From DATCJA01 sp963814955 (GTDB lineage Bacteria; Acidobacteriota; Vicinamibacteria; Vicinamibacterales; UBA2999), in the NCBI GenBank assembly GCA_963814955.1, contig CAWFEX010000011.1:194289-258288 (forward strand): a stretch of DNA of 64,000 bases, in the 5' to 3' direction. The notes under the pieces were generated by a model. It did no database searches. It was not told the DNA's origin and saw only the letters and a program-made list of their open reading frames with translations. Positions 27,807 through 35,986 of the stretch are shown piece by piece (the first letter of the stretch is position 1; each line of letters opens with the position of its first letter). The translations under genes were made by a program, and so were the position numbers.

Positions 27807-28939
27807 TTGCGCAGGATTAAAAAGACCTTCGAACTTTCGCGCCGCGACGTGCTTCGACTCGTCTCCTCCGCGGCCCTCGGCGTCCCGTTCGCATCGTCCG
27901 CGGCTTACGCTGGCCAGGGTGAGCGGCAGCTGCCGCACGAAGGGGTGTTCGAACTCGGGGACGTGCGACTTGAATCGGGCGTGACGCTGCCGAATGTGAA
28001 ACTTGGGTACAAGACCCATGGCCGGCTCAATGCCGACAAGAGCAACGTCCTCCTCTACCCCACCCCATATCCCGCACAACACGGCGACATCGAGTGGCTG
28101 ATCGGTCCGGGCCGGGCGTTAGACCCTGACAAGCACTTCATCATCGTTCTCGATCAACTGGGTAATGGCCTGTCCTCGTCGCCAGGCAACACTCCGTCAC
28201 CATTCGATCGGATGAACTTTCCGATCGTCACGATCAGAGACGATGTTTCGGCGCAGCACAGGTTGGTGAGTTCTGGATTCGGCATTCGACGAGTCGCTCT
28301 GGTGACCGGGTGGTCGATGGGCGCCCAACAAACATTTCAGTGGGCGGTGAGCCATCCGGACATGGTTGAGCGTATCGCGCCGTTTTGCGGCACCGCGAAA
28401 ACGACGCCCCACAACGCCGTGTTCCTCCAAAGCGCTCGATCTGCCCTCACCGCAGATGCCGCGTGGATGGACGGCAACTACAAGGACCAGCCGGTCAAGG
28501 GGGTGCGTGCGTTTTCACACGTCTATGCCGGTTGGGCATTCTCGCAACCCTTCTATAAACAGGAACTGTACCGGGAACTCGGATTCACCTCGCTGGAAGA
28601 TTTCATCACCGGGTTCTGGGAGAAGCGATATGCGCGCCGCGACGCGAACAATCTGCTCTCCATGCTCCGTACCTGGCAGCTGAGCGATGTGGGCTCAACC
28701 GTGGGATACGGCGGCAGTCTCGAGCGGGCGCTGGGCGCGATCGAAGCTAAGCCACAGTCATGGCGGGAGAGACGGACCTCTACTTCACGCCAGCGGACAT
28801 CGAGGCGGACGCGGCATGCATTCCCGGCGCTCGCTTCCAGGTGATTCCGTCCCTCTGGGGTCACATGGCCGGTGCCGGCCTCAACTCGACGGATTCGCAG
28901 TTCATTGAAACGGAGATCAAGGCTCTGCTTGCGATGTAA
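27807..28939 (+). CDS. Tat-exported alpha/beta hydrolase, homoserine O-acetyltransferase-like (one-base frameshift)
   Basis: This is a MetX-like alpha/beta-hydrolase of about 377 residues after repair. A twin-arginine signal (LSRRDVLRLVSSAALG, then a hydrophobic core ending AYA) indicates export, which is unusual for a biosynthetic acetyltransferase. The core has the nucleophile elbow GWSMGAQQTFQW. A missing A near 28752 breaks the frame. The other frame continues ATVMAGETDLYFTPAD, carrying the catalytic Asp, and SLWGHMAGAG with the His. It may be a secreted esterase or acyltransferase rather than a methionine enzyme. An attC-like hairpin follows. Confidence 0.82.
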
Positions 28940-29001
28940 ATTCGTGACGCGCTGTGGGCACCTGCTGTTGCAGTGCCACCTCGCGGTTTTTCGGACTGGC
29001 C

Positions 29002-29078
29002 GCCCGACCAGCGTTTGCAGCACCCGGCGGCGCGCGGGGCGATCGTGAGCCGCCGCGGCTGAAACGCAGACGTTAGCT
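29002..29078. repeat. attC-like site downstream of the exported hydrolase
   Basis: The segment is bounded by GCCCGAC (one mismatch from the RYYYAAC consensus) and GTTAGCT. Between them lie long complementary arms, GCGTTT-CAGC-CCGGCGGC on the left and GCCGCCG-GCTGAAACGC on the right, interrupted by unpaired bases on one side. This is the folded architecture of an integron cassette recombination site. The degenerate left core makes the call tentative. Confidence 0.42.
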
Positions 29079-29199
29079 CGCGATCGACGCCGTAGCGTTT
29101 TGTCTCTCAGGACACCTGACTGACAGACGAGAGCGTAGCTGCACGTTCCCCACAAAGATCGAGCGTTGCAGGCTCACGAAATGCAACCGTGCGTGCAAT

Positions 29200-29496
29200 C
29201 TACTGGTTGCGTCGCCAGCGCGTGCATGCTGATGTGCAAGTATGGCCGCGCCACTCTGCCGCGCAATCGGCCGCCATCCATGCGTCCTCGATCGTCGTGA
29301 ATTCGCGGTTCGCTCCCACAGGGCCTAGGCGTGTTCCGAACGGGATGACATCGATCGTCACGAAGATCCCCGGTTTACGTTCTTCTACGAAGCCATCCGA
29401 CCCATCATGGTGGTGGCGGTGCCACTCTCTGAGCTTCGTCGCGTTCACCACGTTCGCCGCTAGCGATGAGGTCTTGCGCCGGTTCGAGGTGGTCAT
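29200..29496 (-). CDS. hypothetical protein (up to 98 aa)
   Basis: This open frame contains a plausible soluble sequence (KPGIFVTIDVIPFGTRLGPV, DAWMAADCAAEWRGHTC) and a His-rich patch RHHHDGSD. No family is recognised. The composition looks more protein-like than the opposite strand, and no other gene fits in this interval. It lies in the accessory island. The true start could be internal. Confidence 0.42.
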   Translation of the reverse strand: MTTSNRRKTSSLAANVVNATKLREWHRHHHDGSDGFVEERKPGIFVTIDVIPFGTRLGPVGANREFTTIEDAWMAADCAAEWRGHTCTSACTRWRRNQ

Positions 29497-29691
29497 CGTA
29501 TGCCGTCCTGACAGCGGGCCGCGGTGCGAGTCACGCGCATCACGAATCTCTCCGCAACGCGTTCAACAGCAGTGGCCGCTCGCAAAATGCGTCGCATGAC
29601 TTGTCCGGACACTGTGTGACAGTGCCGACACTTGGAGCCCTAAATCGTCGGTCGCGATTAATTTCCTCGTCGGTTAGACGACTTACAGAAG

Positions 29692-29919
29692 ATTTCGGTC
29701 ACATCGCACGCATCACCCGACTTCGACGACCTCCCACACGAGTACCTCACCGTTCCGGATTTTGCGGCGTATCTGACGGTGGGCGACAAATTGGTCCGGA
29801 AGTGGATCCGAGCCGGCGTGCTGCCGGCTTACCGGTTTCCGCCGGGGCCGACGGGCGAGGTGCGCATCGCGAAGGCGGACGCGATCGCGTTCATCGAGCG
29901 GGCGCGCTTTCAGAGCTAG
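29692..29919 (+). pseudogene. excisionase-like HTH protein, no clear start
   Basis: The frame encodes EYLTVPDFAAYLTVGDKLVR, then KWIRAGVLPAYRFPP and VRIAKADAIAFIERARF. This is a helix-turn-helix of the excisionase/MerR-like (HTH_17) type found in integrative elements. No ATG, GTG or TTG precedes the domain in frame (the frame opens at 29662), so the 5' end is probably damaged by an indel. A related intact gene is at 58728-58961 and a truncated copy starts at 30094. Its stop overlaps the stop of the convergent zinc-ribbon gene. Confidence 0.6.
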
Positions 29920-30095
29920 GCCGATCGCTGCTCCTGTTGCTTACGGGTCACCTGCCATTCCGCTTTGCACTCGGAGCAATACCAGTGCAGCTGGATCTTC
30001 TCGCCCCGAATGGTGTGTTGGAGATGGACAGTGCCCGACCTGCCGCAATGAAGGCAGTGGCCTGGCCTCCGAATGGAAACCGGCGTATTGGGCAT
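29916..30095 (-). CDS. small zinc-ribbon protein 1 (59 aa)
   Basis: This is a single zinc ribbon: RRPGHCLHCGRSGTV, about 20 residues, then YCSECKAEWQVTRK. The start ATG at 30095 is chosen because the close paralogue at 30161-30454 aligns from the same MxNTxVSxRRPG beginning. Such ribbons often bind DNA, RNA or partner proteins; no catalytic residues are present. It converges with the HTH frame at 29692 and its start overlaps the truncated HTH at 30094. Confidence 0.65.
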   Translation of the reverse strand: MPNTPVSIRRPGHCLHCGRSGTVHLQHTIRGEKIQLHWYCSECKAEWQVTRKQQEQRSA

Positions 30096-30200
30096 GGTGG
30101 AAACCGAGCCAGGAGAGCGTATCACGGCTACGGTTCGGGAATTTGCTGAGTATGTGACGGTCAGCCCGAAGACGGTCTGGAAGTGGATCTCAAACCGAGA
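30094..30200 (+). pseudogene. truncated excisionase-like HTH gene
   Basis: The frame starts with an ATG at 30094 and reads REFAEYVTVSPKTVWKWIS. This matches the first half of the HTH in the 58728 gene (TVSPETVWKWI). The second half of the domain is absent, and the frame continues into sequence that codes a zinc ribbon on the other strand. It is a remnant of the HTH plus zinc-ribbon module repeated in this island. Confidence 0.55.
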
Positions 30201-30454
30201 GTCACCCAAGTCCACAGTGCTTTCGTGCGAGCCAGAAGCGGAGCGATCGAATCTAACGTGCGCATCTTCTCGAGGCTACCCGCGTCGCCGTACTGGTCTG
30301 TGGGGGTCACCGGCCACTCGGCTTTGCAGTTTGAGCAAAGCCAGTGGAGGTGAAGTCTTTCGCCGTCAATGGTGCGCCGAAGATCGACAGTCCCTCGGAC
30401 GTCGCACTGAATGCAGCGACCCGGCCTTCGAAGCGAAACCTGGGTGTTCAGCAT
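30161..30454 (-). CDS. small zinc-ribbon protein 2
   Basis: This is a paralogue of the protein at 29916: SLRRPGRCIQCDVRGTVDL, then HWLCSNCKAEWPVTP. The conserved part ends near residue 50. The remaining tail reads across the truncated HTH gene and is probably not native, indicating a deletion or fusion at its 3' end. The start ATG at 30454 aligns with its paralogue. Function is unknown. Confidence 0.55.
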   Translation of the reverse strand: MLNTQVSLRRPGRCIQCDVRGTVDLRRTIDGERLHLHWLCSNCKAEWPVTPTDQYGDAGSLEKMRTLDSIAPLLARTKALWTWVTLGLRSTSRPSSG

Positions 30455-30481
30455 TTGTGTCGATGGCGCGAGAGATCCCAC

Positions 30482-30871
30482 AAGGCCGCATCGGGTGGAG
30501 GCCAGCTATGCGCTGGGGAGATCCCGCACTGCCCGCCGTGGGAGATCCCTCGCAGTCGCGGTCTGGAGCGAATTTAGTGCCGGTTCACGCGCGACAAAGA
30601 CCGGCCGAAATCCGGCGGCCGACACCAGAAGTCGCCGGGCGCATGCCCTTTTTTCCTGGCAGCGCCGGAATGCGCTACGCGCACGCGATGATGAATGCCT
30701 GTTCCGAGATGGAACACGGCCGATCGCGCGCCTCTTTCCACTGGCCACTTGACCTCAAGGCAAGGCGACGCAACCTAAAAGAATCAGGAGAAATCGAATT
30801 GTTCACGGACCTGTGTGCTGGAGATCGTGCAACTCTTGACGTTGCGGAAGCCTGCTTGATAGTGCAATACA
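30482..30871. other. no supportable gene
   Basis: Open frames exist on both strands, but none shows a recognisable domain or protein-like composition. The segment probably holds decayed island DNA. Confidence 0.4.
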
Positions 30872-30892
30872 TTGCAATATACGCTTCAATCA

Positions 30893-31063
30893 GTGACGCC
30901 CAAGACCGCCAGCACCTTTCGTATCGACGACGAGCTGCTCGAAGCTCTCCAGAAGGTCAAGGAACGCGACGGCATTCCGCTATCAGAACAGGTACGTCGA
31001 GCACTAAAGATGTGGCTCGAGTCGAAAGGCGTCAGGCCGAAGCTGCCGGACCGAAGGAAGTAG
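30893..31063 (+). CDS. ribbon-helix-helix (CopG/Arc-type) protein
   Basis: The product is a small protein with TASTFRIDDELLEALQKVKER (beta strand then helix A) and PLSEQVRRALKMWLESKG (helix B). This is the ribbon-helix-helix fold used by Arc/CopG repressors and many antitoxins. A GTG at 30893 gives 56 residues; a TTG at 30872 would add seven. No adjacent toxin is evident, so a stand-alone regulator of the island is as likely as an antitoxin. Confidence 0.7.
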   Translation: MTPKTASTFRIDDELLEALQKVKERDGIPLSEQVRRALKMWLESKGVRPKLPDRRK

Positions 31064-31189
31064 CAGATCGGAGACGCCGGATGCAGTGAACACCCGACGG
31101 CTCCTGAGCAAGCAGCACGCGTACACGTGCCGACGAGCCTGACGAAGAGTACCACGCCAGACCCTCCGGCCTTCACACTGGAGGCCGTT

Positions 31190-31455
31190 ATGACATCCGC
31201 GAAACCTACAGTCGTTCCCACCCATCCCTCTCCGCGTGAGCTCGCCAGCGACTTGCAGCTGCAGCTCTTCGAACAGGCGGCGGCTGCGAGGTTGATTGCC
31301 AGACTGCTCGCGAACTTGCACAAACCGACAGCAATCTTAAGCCAGTCGCCAACGAAGTACTCGACGGCCTCGTGACCGTCGCACATGGAATCGCGCGCAC
31401 ATGCTCGGAGGCCGGCGAAAGCATGTCGACGTTCATGAGTGACGGTGCGCGATGA
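31190..31455 (+). CDS. small island protein coupled to the integrase gene (frameshifted)
   Basis: The frame starts MTSAKPTVVPTHPSPRELAS and DLQLQLFEQAAAARLIARLL, then shifts near 31335. The neighbouring frame continues VANEVLDGLVTVAHGIARTC and ends at a TGA overlapping the ATG of the integrase fragment (ATGA). The overlap and the continuous helical composition support a single small gene. Its function is unknown; position suggests an accessory recombination or regulatory protein. Confidence 0.45.
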
Positions 31456-32042
31456 GTGCCACTCGGAAGCGTCGTCGCGTCGGCGGTCTGCGGAAGCGCT
31501 GCGAACATCGGCCGGAACAGTGGCCGAAGTGTTCGCACGCGTGGCATATCAACTTCCAATGGCGGGGCGTGCACTACCGCATCAGCCTCGATCGGCATCT
31601 CGGCAAACACATTGAAGCGAAGAGTGACGCCGAGGACGCCGCGGCGGACATCAAGAAGGCGATCAAGGCGGGGAAGTTCGGAGAGCAGCTGCCGGCAAAA
31701 GAAGTGCTCACCCTGGAGCAACTGCTGTCGACCTACATCAAGGAGTACGTCACGCCCGAACGCCCGCGCTCGCTCGTCAACGCGAAGTATCAGGCCGGTG
31801 CAATCGGTCGCCACGAGCTGACGCTGCCGACAGCCGAGCGGCGCAGGTTTGGTGCCTGGCTCGTGGCGGACGTCACGACCGGCGCGCTGGAGAAGTTCCG
31901 AGCGGCGAGCCGTGTCACGAGCCTCGTGAAATCGAAGGACAAGGACGGCAACCCGAGACGAGCTCGTCGCCAAGCTGCAGCTAGTCGAGCCCGGCGCGTC
32001 GGGCTTCGAGTTCCAACGCGTCGGGGTCGAGGTCCACGGTGA
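31452..32042 (+). pseudogene. tyrosine-recombinase (integrase) N-terminal fragment
   Basis: The N-terminal part matches phage-type integrases. It has an arm-binding beta domain (SHAWHINFQWRGVHYRISLDR), a helical linker DAEDAAADIKKAIKAGKFGE, and a core-binding SAM-like region starting TLEQLLSTYIKEYV. The sequence departs from an integrase after about residue 175. No catalytic domain (R..H-x-x-R..Y) follows, because the DNA beyond encodes a zinc-ribbon gene on the other strand. It is therefore a truncated, inactive gene and the best evidence that the tRNA-Pro(GGG) island was integrative. Confidence 0.75.
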
Positions 32043-32082
32043 CGAGGAAGTGCGGGAGACAGAGGCGTTCGACGGTCGAGGG

Positions 32083-32265
32083 CTACTGTTTCGGCGCGCC
32101 CGGTTCGTCAGTGGACCACCAGTGCCCGCAGGCGGGACAGTGAAAGATCAGCATATGCCGAAGCTTATTCTCGATGAGGGCAACCGGGCGCTCGCACACG
32201 GAGCAGACGAGGCCGGTGTGCTTCGGTGTGTCGGTGGTGCGCGGCGGACCATCCTGAGTGGGCAT
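32083..32265 (-). CDS. small zinc-ribbon protein 3 (60 aa)
   Basis: The ribbon is HTGLVCSVCERPVAL, then FHCPACGHWWSTDEPG. The start ATG at 32265 overlaps the stop of the upstream gene (ATGA), so the two form a small operon. The C-terminal cysteine pair is followed by Trp, as in the other ribbons of this island. Function is unknown. Confidence 0.62.
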   Translation of the reverse strand: MPTQDGPPRTTDTPKHTGLVCSVCERPVALIENKLRHMLIFHCPACGHWWSTDEPGAPKQ

Positions 32266-32492
32266 CACTCTCGACCGGGCGTATCGTCGTATTCCGGTAC
32301 GAGGCGCCAGCCCAACTTCCAGTTCTGGGCCTGCAACTGGTCGCTCCAACGGAGTGCGCTGGTCCAGTCGTTGAAGACTCGAGACCCGAGCTTGTGGCCG
32401 TTGAGGAACCAGGTGACGACCGCTCCGTCAGCGCGCGGACTAAGCACCGCATGCGACAACAACAGGCCATCGGCGCGATGCATTCGCCACAT
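32265..32492 (-). CDS. small hypothetical protein (75 aa) upstream of zinc ribbon 3
   Basis: The ATG at 32492 gives a compact protein with a W-rich C-terminal half (FNDWTSALRWSDQLQAQNWK then LGWRLVPEYDD). It looks like a small globular domain conserved among accessory genes, but I cannot name it. Its stop overlaps the start of the zinc-ribbon gene, so the two are probably co-translated and may act together. Confidence 0.6.
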   Translation of the reverse strand: MWRMHRADGLLLSHAVLSPRADGAVVTWFLNGHKLGSRVFNDWTSALRWSDQLQAQNWKLGWRLVPEYDDTPGRE

Positions 32493-32713
32493 GACGGTCG
32501 GCGCGTTATACACCAACTGATTGGGCACCGCACCCAAGAGGCAAGGCAGATACCAGGACAGAAAATGCCCCTTTACGCCGAAACCGAACAACGCCCGTCT
32601 TGGAAGGCGGCCAACGGGCAGACAAAGGTCAGGCCCAGATGGGGGGCGGACTGTGACCGATAGACGCGCTAGGCGCACGCTTGAATTCGCGACGTGGCGC
32701 CCACTGAAGCGAG
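32493..32713. other. no supportable gene
   Basis: This short gap lies between the divergent small genes at 32265-32492 (minus) and 32714-32944 (plus). It presumably contains their promoters; no motif is clear. Confidence 0.35.
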
Positions 32714-32944
32714 GTGATACCGATGCCTAGCGCGGTCGCCGATCGCCACGCAGAACGCGTTTTGGAAAGCCTCTGCGCCTTCTGTCTCCAGCCCTTCGAG
32801 CCGACGCGCCCGCATCAACGGTTCTACCGGCCGTCATGTCGAAAGGCGCATTTCGATCAACGTCGGGAGCGCCGACCGGATCTGTTCCTGGCGTGTGCGG
32901 ATGCGATTGAATCAGCCGTCTTTGACCAACTGAATAGCCGGTGA
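32714..32944 (+). CDS. small Cys-pair zinc-finger protein (76 aa)
   Basis: The motif is SLCAFCLQPFEPTRPHQRFY, then RPSCRKAHFDQRRER: a CxxC pair and a later Cys-Arg-Lys. This resembles the CxxC..YCSxxCR fingers of many small phage- and island-encoded proteins. The likely start is the GTG at 32714 or the ATG nine bases later. Function is unknown. Confidence 0.6.
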   Translation: MIPMPSAVADRHAERVLESLCAFCLQPFEPTRPHQRFYRPSCRKAHFDQRRERRPDLFLACADAIESAVFDQLNSR

Positions 32945-32986
32945 AAGCCGAAGGCCAGAAGCGGCTGCAGAGGAAACGAAGACAGG

Positions 32987-33175
32987 TTAGGTGCTGAGGG
33001 CATCGGGACAGTCCCACGCGTGCTCACATGCTGGACAAAAGCGCATCATCCCGCCGTAATGGGTGGCGACGACCAGCGCCTTGCGCGACTGACACTGAGG
33101 ACATTCCAGACGAAGAATTAGACCCGGGTCTGCTTTCGGAGTAGTTGCGGACGGCGGAGGATGCGTAGAGGCCAT
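32987..33175 (-). CDS. small zinc-ribbon protein 4 (62 aa)
   Basis: After a Pro/Thr-rich leader, LRLECPQCQSRKALVV and MMRFCPACEHAWDCPD form a single zinc ribbon. The spacing, and the Trp after the second Cys pair, match the three other ribbons at 29.9-32.3 kb. It is oriented like them on the minus strand. Confidence 0.62.
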   Translation of the reverse strand: MASTHPPPSATTPKADPGLILRLECPQCQSRKALVVATHYGGMMRFCPACEHAWDCPDALST

Positions 33176-33526
33176 GTTGGACTTCTCGCTTCAGCAGTTG
33201 CTCCCTTAGGTGAGGTTCCCGGACATGGGCAGCTCAAATGGGACAGCTCAGGAAAAAGTGATTCACCTTAACACGCAACTCAACCTGGGCCGTTGCGAGC
33301 TTAGGCAGGCTCAGTTAGTGGACCGGAGGGAGCGAACGGCTTTGGCCGAATCCGCACCGGCGGCACACGGTATCGGGCATTTAGGGTCAGGCGAGGAGAT
33401 CCTAGCCCAGATGTAACGATGCTTACGCGCAGTGTTTGACGGTTGCGTGGGAATCACAATGGCGCCAGTTGAAGAGCGAGGCCGCCGAGCGTTGGACCTG
33501 GAGCCGCATTCCCGGTCAGCGAATGT
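33176..33526. other. no supportable gene
   Basis: A 68-codon frame at 33210-33416 on the plus strand is open but has no recognisable feature. I see no tRNA, repeat or promoter of note. Confidence 0.35.
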
Positions 33527-33724
33527 CTAGGAGCGCGAGCGGATGGCTTTGATGAGTTCGGCGATCTCGCGCGTGAGCGTATCGAGGCGTTCTTCAACTC
33601 GACCCAATCGTTGGAAGTTTTTGCGTACGACGGCCTCGATATTCTCAAACTCGATCCGGCTCACGTTCATCGCTTCGCCGGGGAGTTTCTTACGCCGTTT
33701 CGGAGAGGGGCGACGCTTGGCCAC
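33527..33724 (-). CDS. small coiled-coil protein (65 aa)
   Basis: A basic leader (AKRRPSPKRRKKLPGE) is followed by a heptad-like helix IEFENIEAVVRKNFQRLGRV and EERLDTLTREIAELIKAI. The composition strongly favours a short coiled coil. No family is recognised. It lies at the right edge of the accessory region. Confidence 0.5.
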   Translation of the reverse strand: MAKRRPSPKRRKKLPGEAMNVSRIEFENIEAVVRKNFQRLGRVEERLDTLTREIAELIKAIRSRS

Positions 33725-33787
33725 CGGCCGAGCTTAGCTCAGACGGCTGTGTTGAACAATGTGCCGGTAATTCGCCCTCGGACCGGC

Positions 33788-34885
33788 TTACAGCACGCAG
33801 GCCTTTCCCTCGGCAATAACGTCAGCCACTCTTGCCGGCCCAATCCCACTCACGTCCTCGAGTTCATTCACGGAACGAAACGGGTGAAGCTCTCGCAGGT
33901 CGACGATTTCCAGCGCGCGGGCCGGACCGATGTGGATAACGCCCTGCAGCTGGACGAAGTCAGCGCGGTTGATGTCGATGCAGGAAGGTGGCGGCGATGC
34001 CTCCTGGACAGGTGAGAGAGACGCGGCCGGCGGCGGCTCCGCGCGGTCTCCGCGCTCGACACGCACCGTATACGTACCGGTCGACTGTGCTTCAACGATC
34101 ACCGTGCCATTGATGTCGGTGCGGTACACGCGCGCTCCGGCGTTCGTGTACAAGTCAAGCGCAGCCCGATCGGGCTGCCCGTAACTGTTCCCGGCGCCGG
34201 CGCTCACGACGACCACTTCTGGTGAAAGCGCGGCGATACCTTCAGCGGTGTCTCCGTTGCTCGAGCCATGGTGACTGGCCTTGTGAACCTGAACCGGCTT
34301 CAGCCATTCGGCCTGATGCGTTCGCCACCACGCCCATTCGCGCGGCTCTGCGTCACCTGCCATCGACAGCCGGAACGCGCCGTATGCGGCGACGAGCGCC
34401 ACCGAGTTGTCGTTCTGATCCCAGTCCGGAATGCCCGGTGGCGGAACCACCATCAGCGACACCTTTCCCATCGTCACTCGTCGCACGGTCGGCTCGAGGA
34501 GCTGGCTGCCCGCAGCAGCGGCGGCTTCCAGGACGCGAGCGTGCGTCTGGGTGGACGCGGCAATACCGTTCTCGAGGTAGTACGGCGGTTTGAGCGCCCT
34601 CAGGACCATAGGCAGGCCGCCGACATGGTCAGCGTGGTTGTGCGAGGCGATGGCCAGACCGACAGAGGAGATGCCGTTCGCGGCAAGGTAGTCTCGCATC
34701 CGTCCGGAACGTTCGCCGCCGTCATAGATCACGTTCTGGCCTGTCGGACTCTGGATGAGAACGCCGTCGCCTTGCCCCACATCGACGAAATGCACGCGGA
34801 GAAGCGCAGGCTCCTGTGTTGACAGGGTCTGCACCCACGCCAGGAGCAGTACAGCCGCGAGCAGAACACGACGGCCCGTTTTCAT
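33788..34885 (-). CDS. secreted metallo-beta-lactamase-fold protein with C-terminal helix-hairpin-helix domain
   Basis: The 365-residue product has a signal peptide (LLAAVLLLAWVQTLSTQ). A ComEC-type MBL domain follows with VHFVDVGQGDGVLIQSPTG, the metal motif ASHNHADHVGG and later VHKASHHGSSNGD. After a Pro-rich linker it ends in a ComEA-like helix-hairpin-helix region (DINRADFVQLQGV, HIGPARALEIVD, VSGIGPARVADVIAEG). ComEC and ComEA act together in DNA uptake; here both activities sit in one exported protein without membrane helices. An extracellular DNA-binding nuclease is inferred. The ATG at 34885 is chosen from the signal peptide. Confidence 0.85.
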   Translation of the reverse strand: MKTGRRVLLAAVLLLAWVQTLSTQEPALLRVHFVDVGQGDGVLIQSPTGQNVIYDGGERSGRMRDYLAANGISSVGLAIASHNHADHVGGLPMVLRALKPPYYLENGIAASTQTHARVLEAAAAAGSQLLEPTVRRVTMGKVSLMVVPPPGIPDWDQNDNSVALVAAYGAFRLSMAGDAEPREWAWWRTHQAEWLKPVQVHKASHHGSSNGDTAEGIAALSPEVVVVSAGAGNSYGQPDRAALDLYTNAGARVYRTDINGTVIVEAQSTGTYTVRVERGDRAEPPPAASLSPVQEASPPPSCIDINRADFVQLQGVIHIGPARALEIVDLRELHPFRSVNELEDVSGIGPARVADVIAEGKACVL

Positions 34886-35176
34886 AAGAATCCCTTGCGA
34901 CGGCGATCTTGCCATCGCCGGCTCTCGATCACAGACCGAAGTTTTCCTGCCGGTCCGCGCGAAGAACCACGAAAGACGAGGGGATCGCCGCGAAAATATT
35001 GTGCGTGCAGTGTCGAAAGTGTACGCGCATTCCCGGCGCCGTCGGTCGAACGCTGAAGCGTCCGGTCCGGCCGAAATGGTTTGTGACCGTTGCAGTTGCG
35101 GCCATCGTGGAGGGGTGCAAAACTGCGCGGGCGCACCCCTTACCACCTGGCGGACGGCATGCAGAACGGTCGAGGT

Positions 35177-35866
35177 ATGACTCGACCATTTTCAACACCG
35201 GTTGCGCTGCTGATCGCGTTGGCGCTCGTGACGCCGGCGTGTTCGGGAGGAAGCAACAACGAGAACCCCCCGTCGGGCATGGTAACCGGGCCGTCGCCCA
35301 CGCCGTCGCCATCGCCGACGCCGTCGCCAACTCCAGCTCCAAGTCCGACTCCGGGCTGCTCGGCCAGCGTTACCGGTCTGCCGACGTCGATACCCGGTGC
35401 TGGCGGCCGCTTCCAGTTCGGGATCGGCGCGTCGTCAGGCTGCTCGTGGACGGCTCGGACGGACGTCGGGTGGGCCGACGTTGCTCCTGGTTCCGGTCAG
35501 GGTAATGCCTCGCCGACGCTCAACGTCAACGCGAACACGACCTTTTTCACCCGGCAGTTCACGGTCAATGTGAACGGCCAGGTGATCCAGGCAACACAGG
35601 CTGGCGCCAACTGCTCCTATACGGTGGATCCGACGTCTCTCGAAGAAAGCTTTGAGGGCGGCAGAGCGTGGGTCAACGTCTCGACCACGGAAGGATGTGG
35701 TTGGACCGTGACCGCCAGCGAAGGCTGGATACGCGTGCTGACGACGAGCGGCGCGGGGAGCGCGACGATTTTCATTGAGTTGTCGCCGAACAGCGGCGAC
35801 GTGCGGAACGCCTTCCTGACGGTCGCAGGCCAGCGCGTGGACATCAGGCAGCGGCGTCGCGGCTGA
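35177..35866 (+). CDS. BACON-domain lipoprotein
   Basis: This is an exported lipoprotein of 229 residues: a signal peptide ending LVTPACSGGS (lipobox Cys), then a Pro/Ser/Thr linker of repeated PSPTP words. Two tandem BACON-like beta domains follow, each opening with a Cys and containing CSW or CGW (SGCSWTARTDVGWADV and EGCGWTVTASEGWIRV). BACON domains are usually carbohydrate- or mucin-associated surface modules. The gene has its own 290-base upstream region and is followed by a CCTACTG tandem repeat. Confidence 0.82.
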   Translation: MTRPFSTPVALLIALALVTPACSGGSNNENPPSGMVTGPSPTPSPSPTPSPTPAPSPTPGCSASVTGLPTSIPGAGGRFQFGIGASSGCSWTARTDVGWADVAPGSGQGNASPTLNVNANTTFFTRQFTVNVNGQVIQATQAGANCSYTVDPTSLEESFEGGRAWVNVSTTEGCGWTVTASEGWIRVLTTSGAGSATIFIELSPNSGDVRNAFLTVAGQRVDIRQRRRG

Positions 35867-35937
35867 CACAACAACACCGGGACCGGTTTCATGACCATAG
35901 GGCGGGCCTTGACGGCCCGCCTGTGGCGCGTACGGCC

Positions 35938-35968
35938 TAACACCTACTGCCTACTGCCTACTGCCTAA
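35938..35968. repeat. CCTACTG tandem repeat
   Basis: Three to four copies of the seven-base word CCTACTG lie in the spacer between the BACON lipoprotein and the VanZ gene, bordered by CCTAAC words. It is non-coding. Confidence 0.75.
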
Positions 35969-35986
35969 CGCTCGTACACTGATTCC

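Noticed and set aside
33690..33760. A tRNA-like segment (GAGCTTAGCTCAGACGG)
   Set aside because: Only a D-arm-like stretch is present; no acceptor, anticodon or T-arm can be formed.
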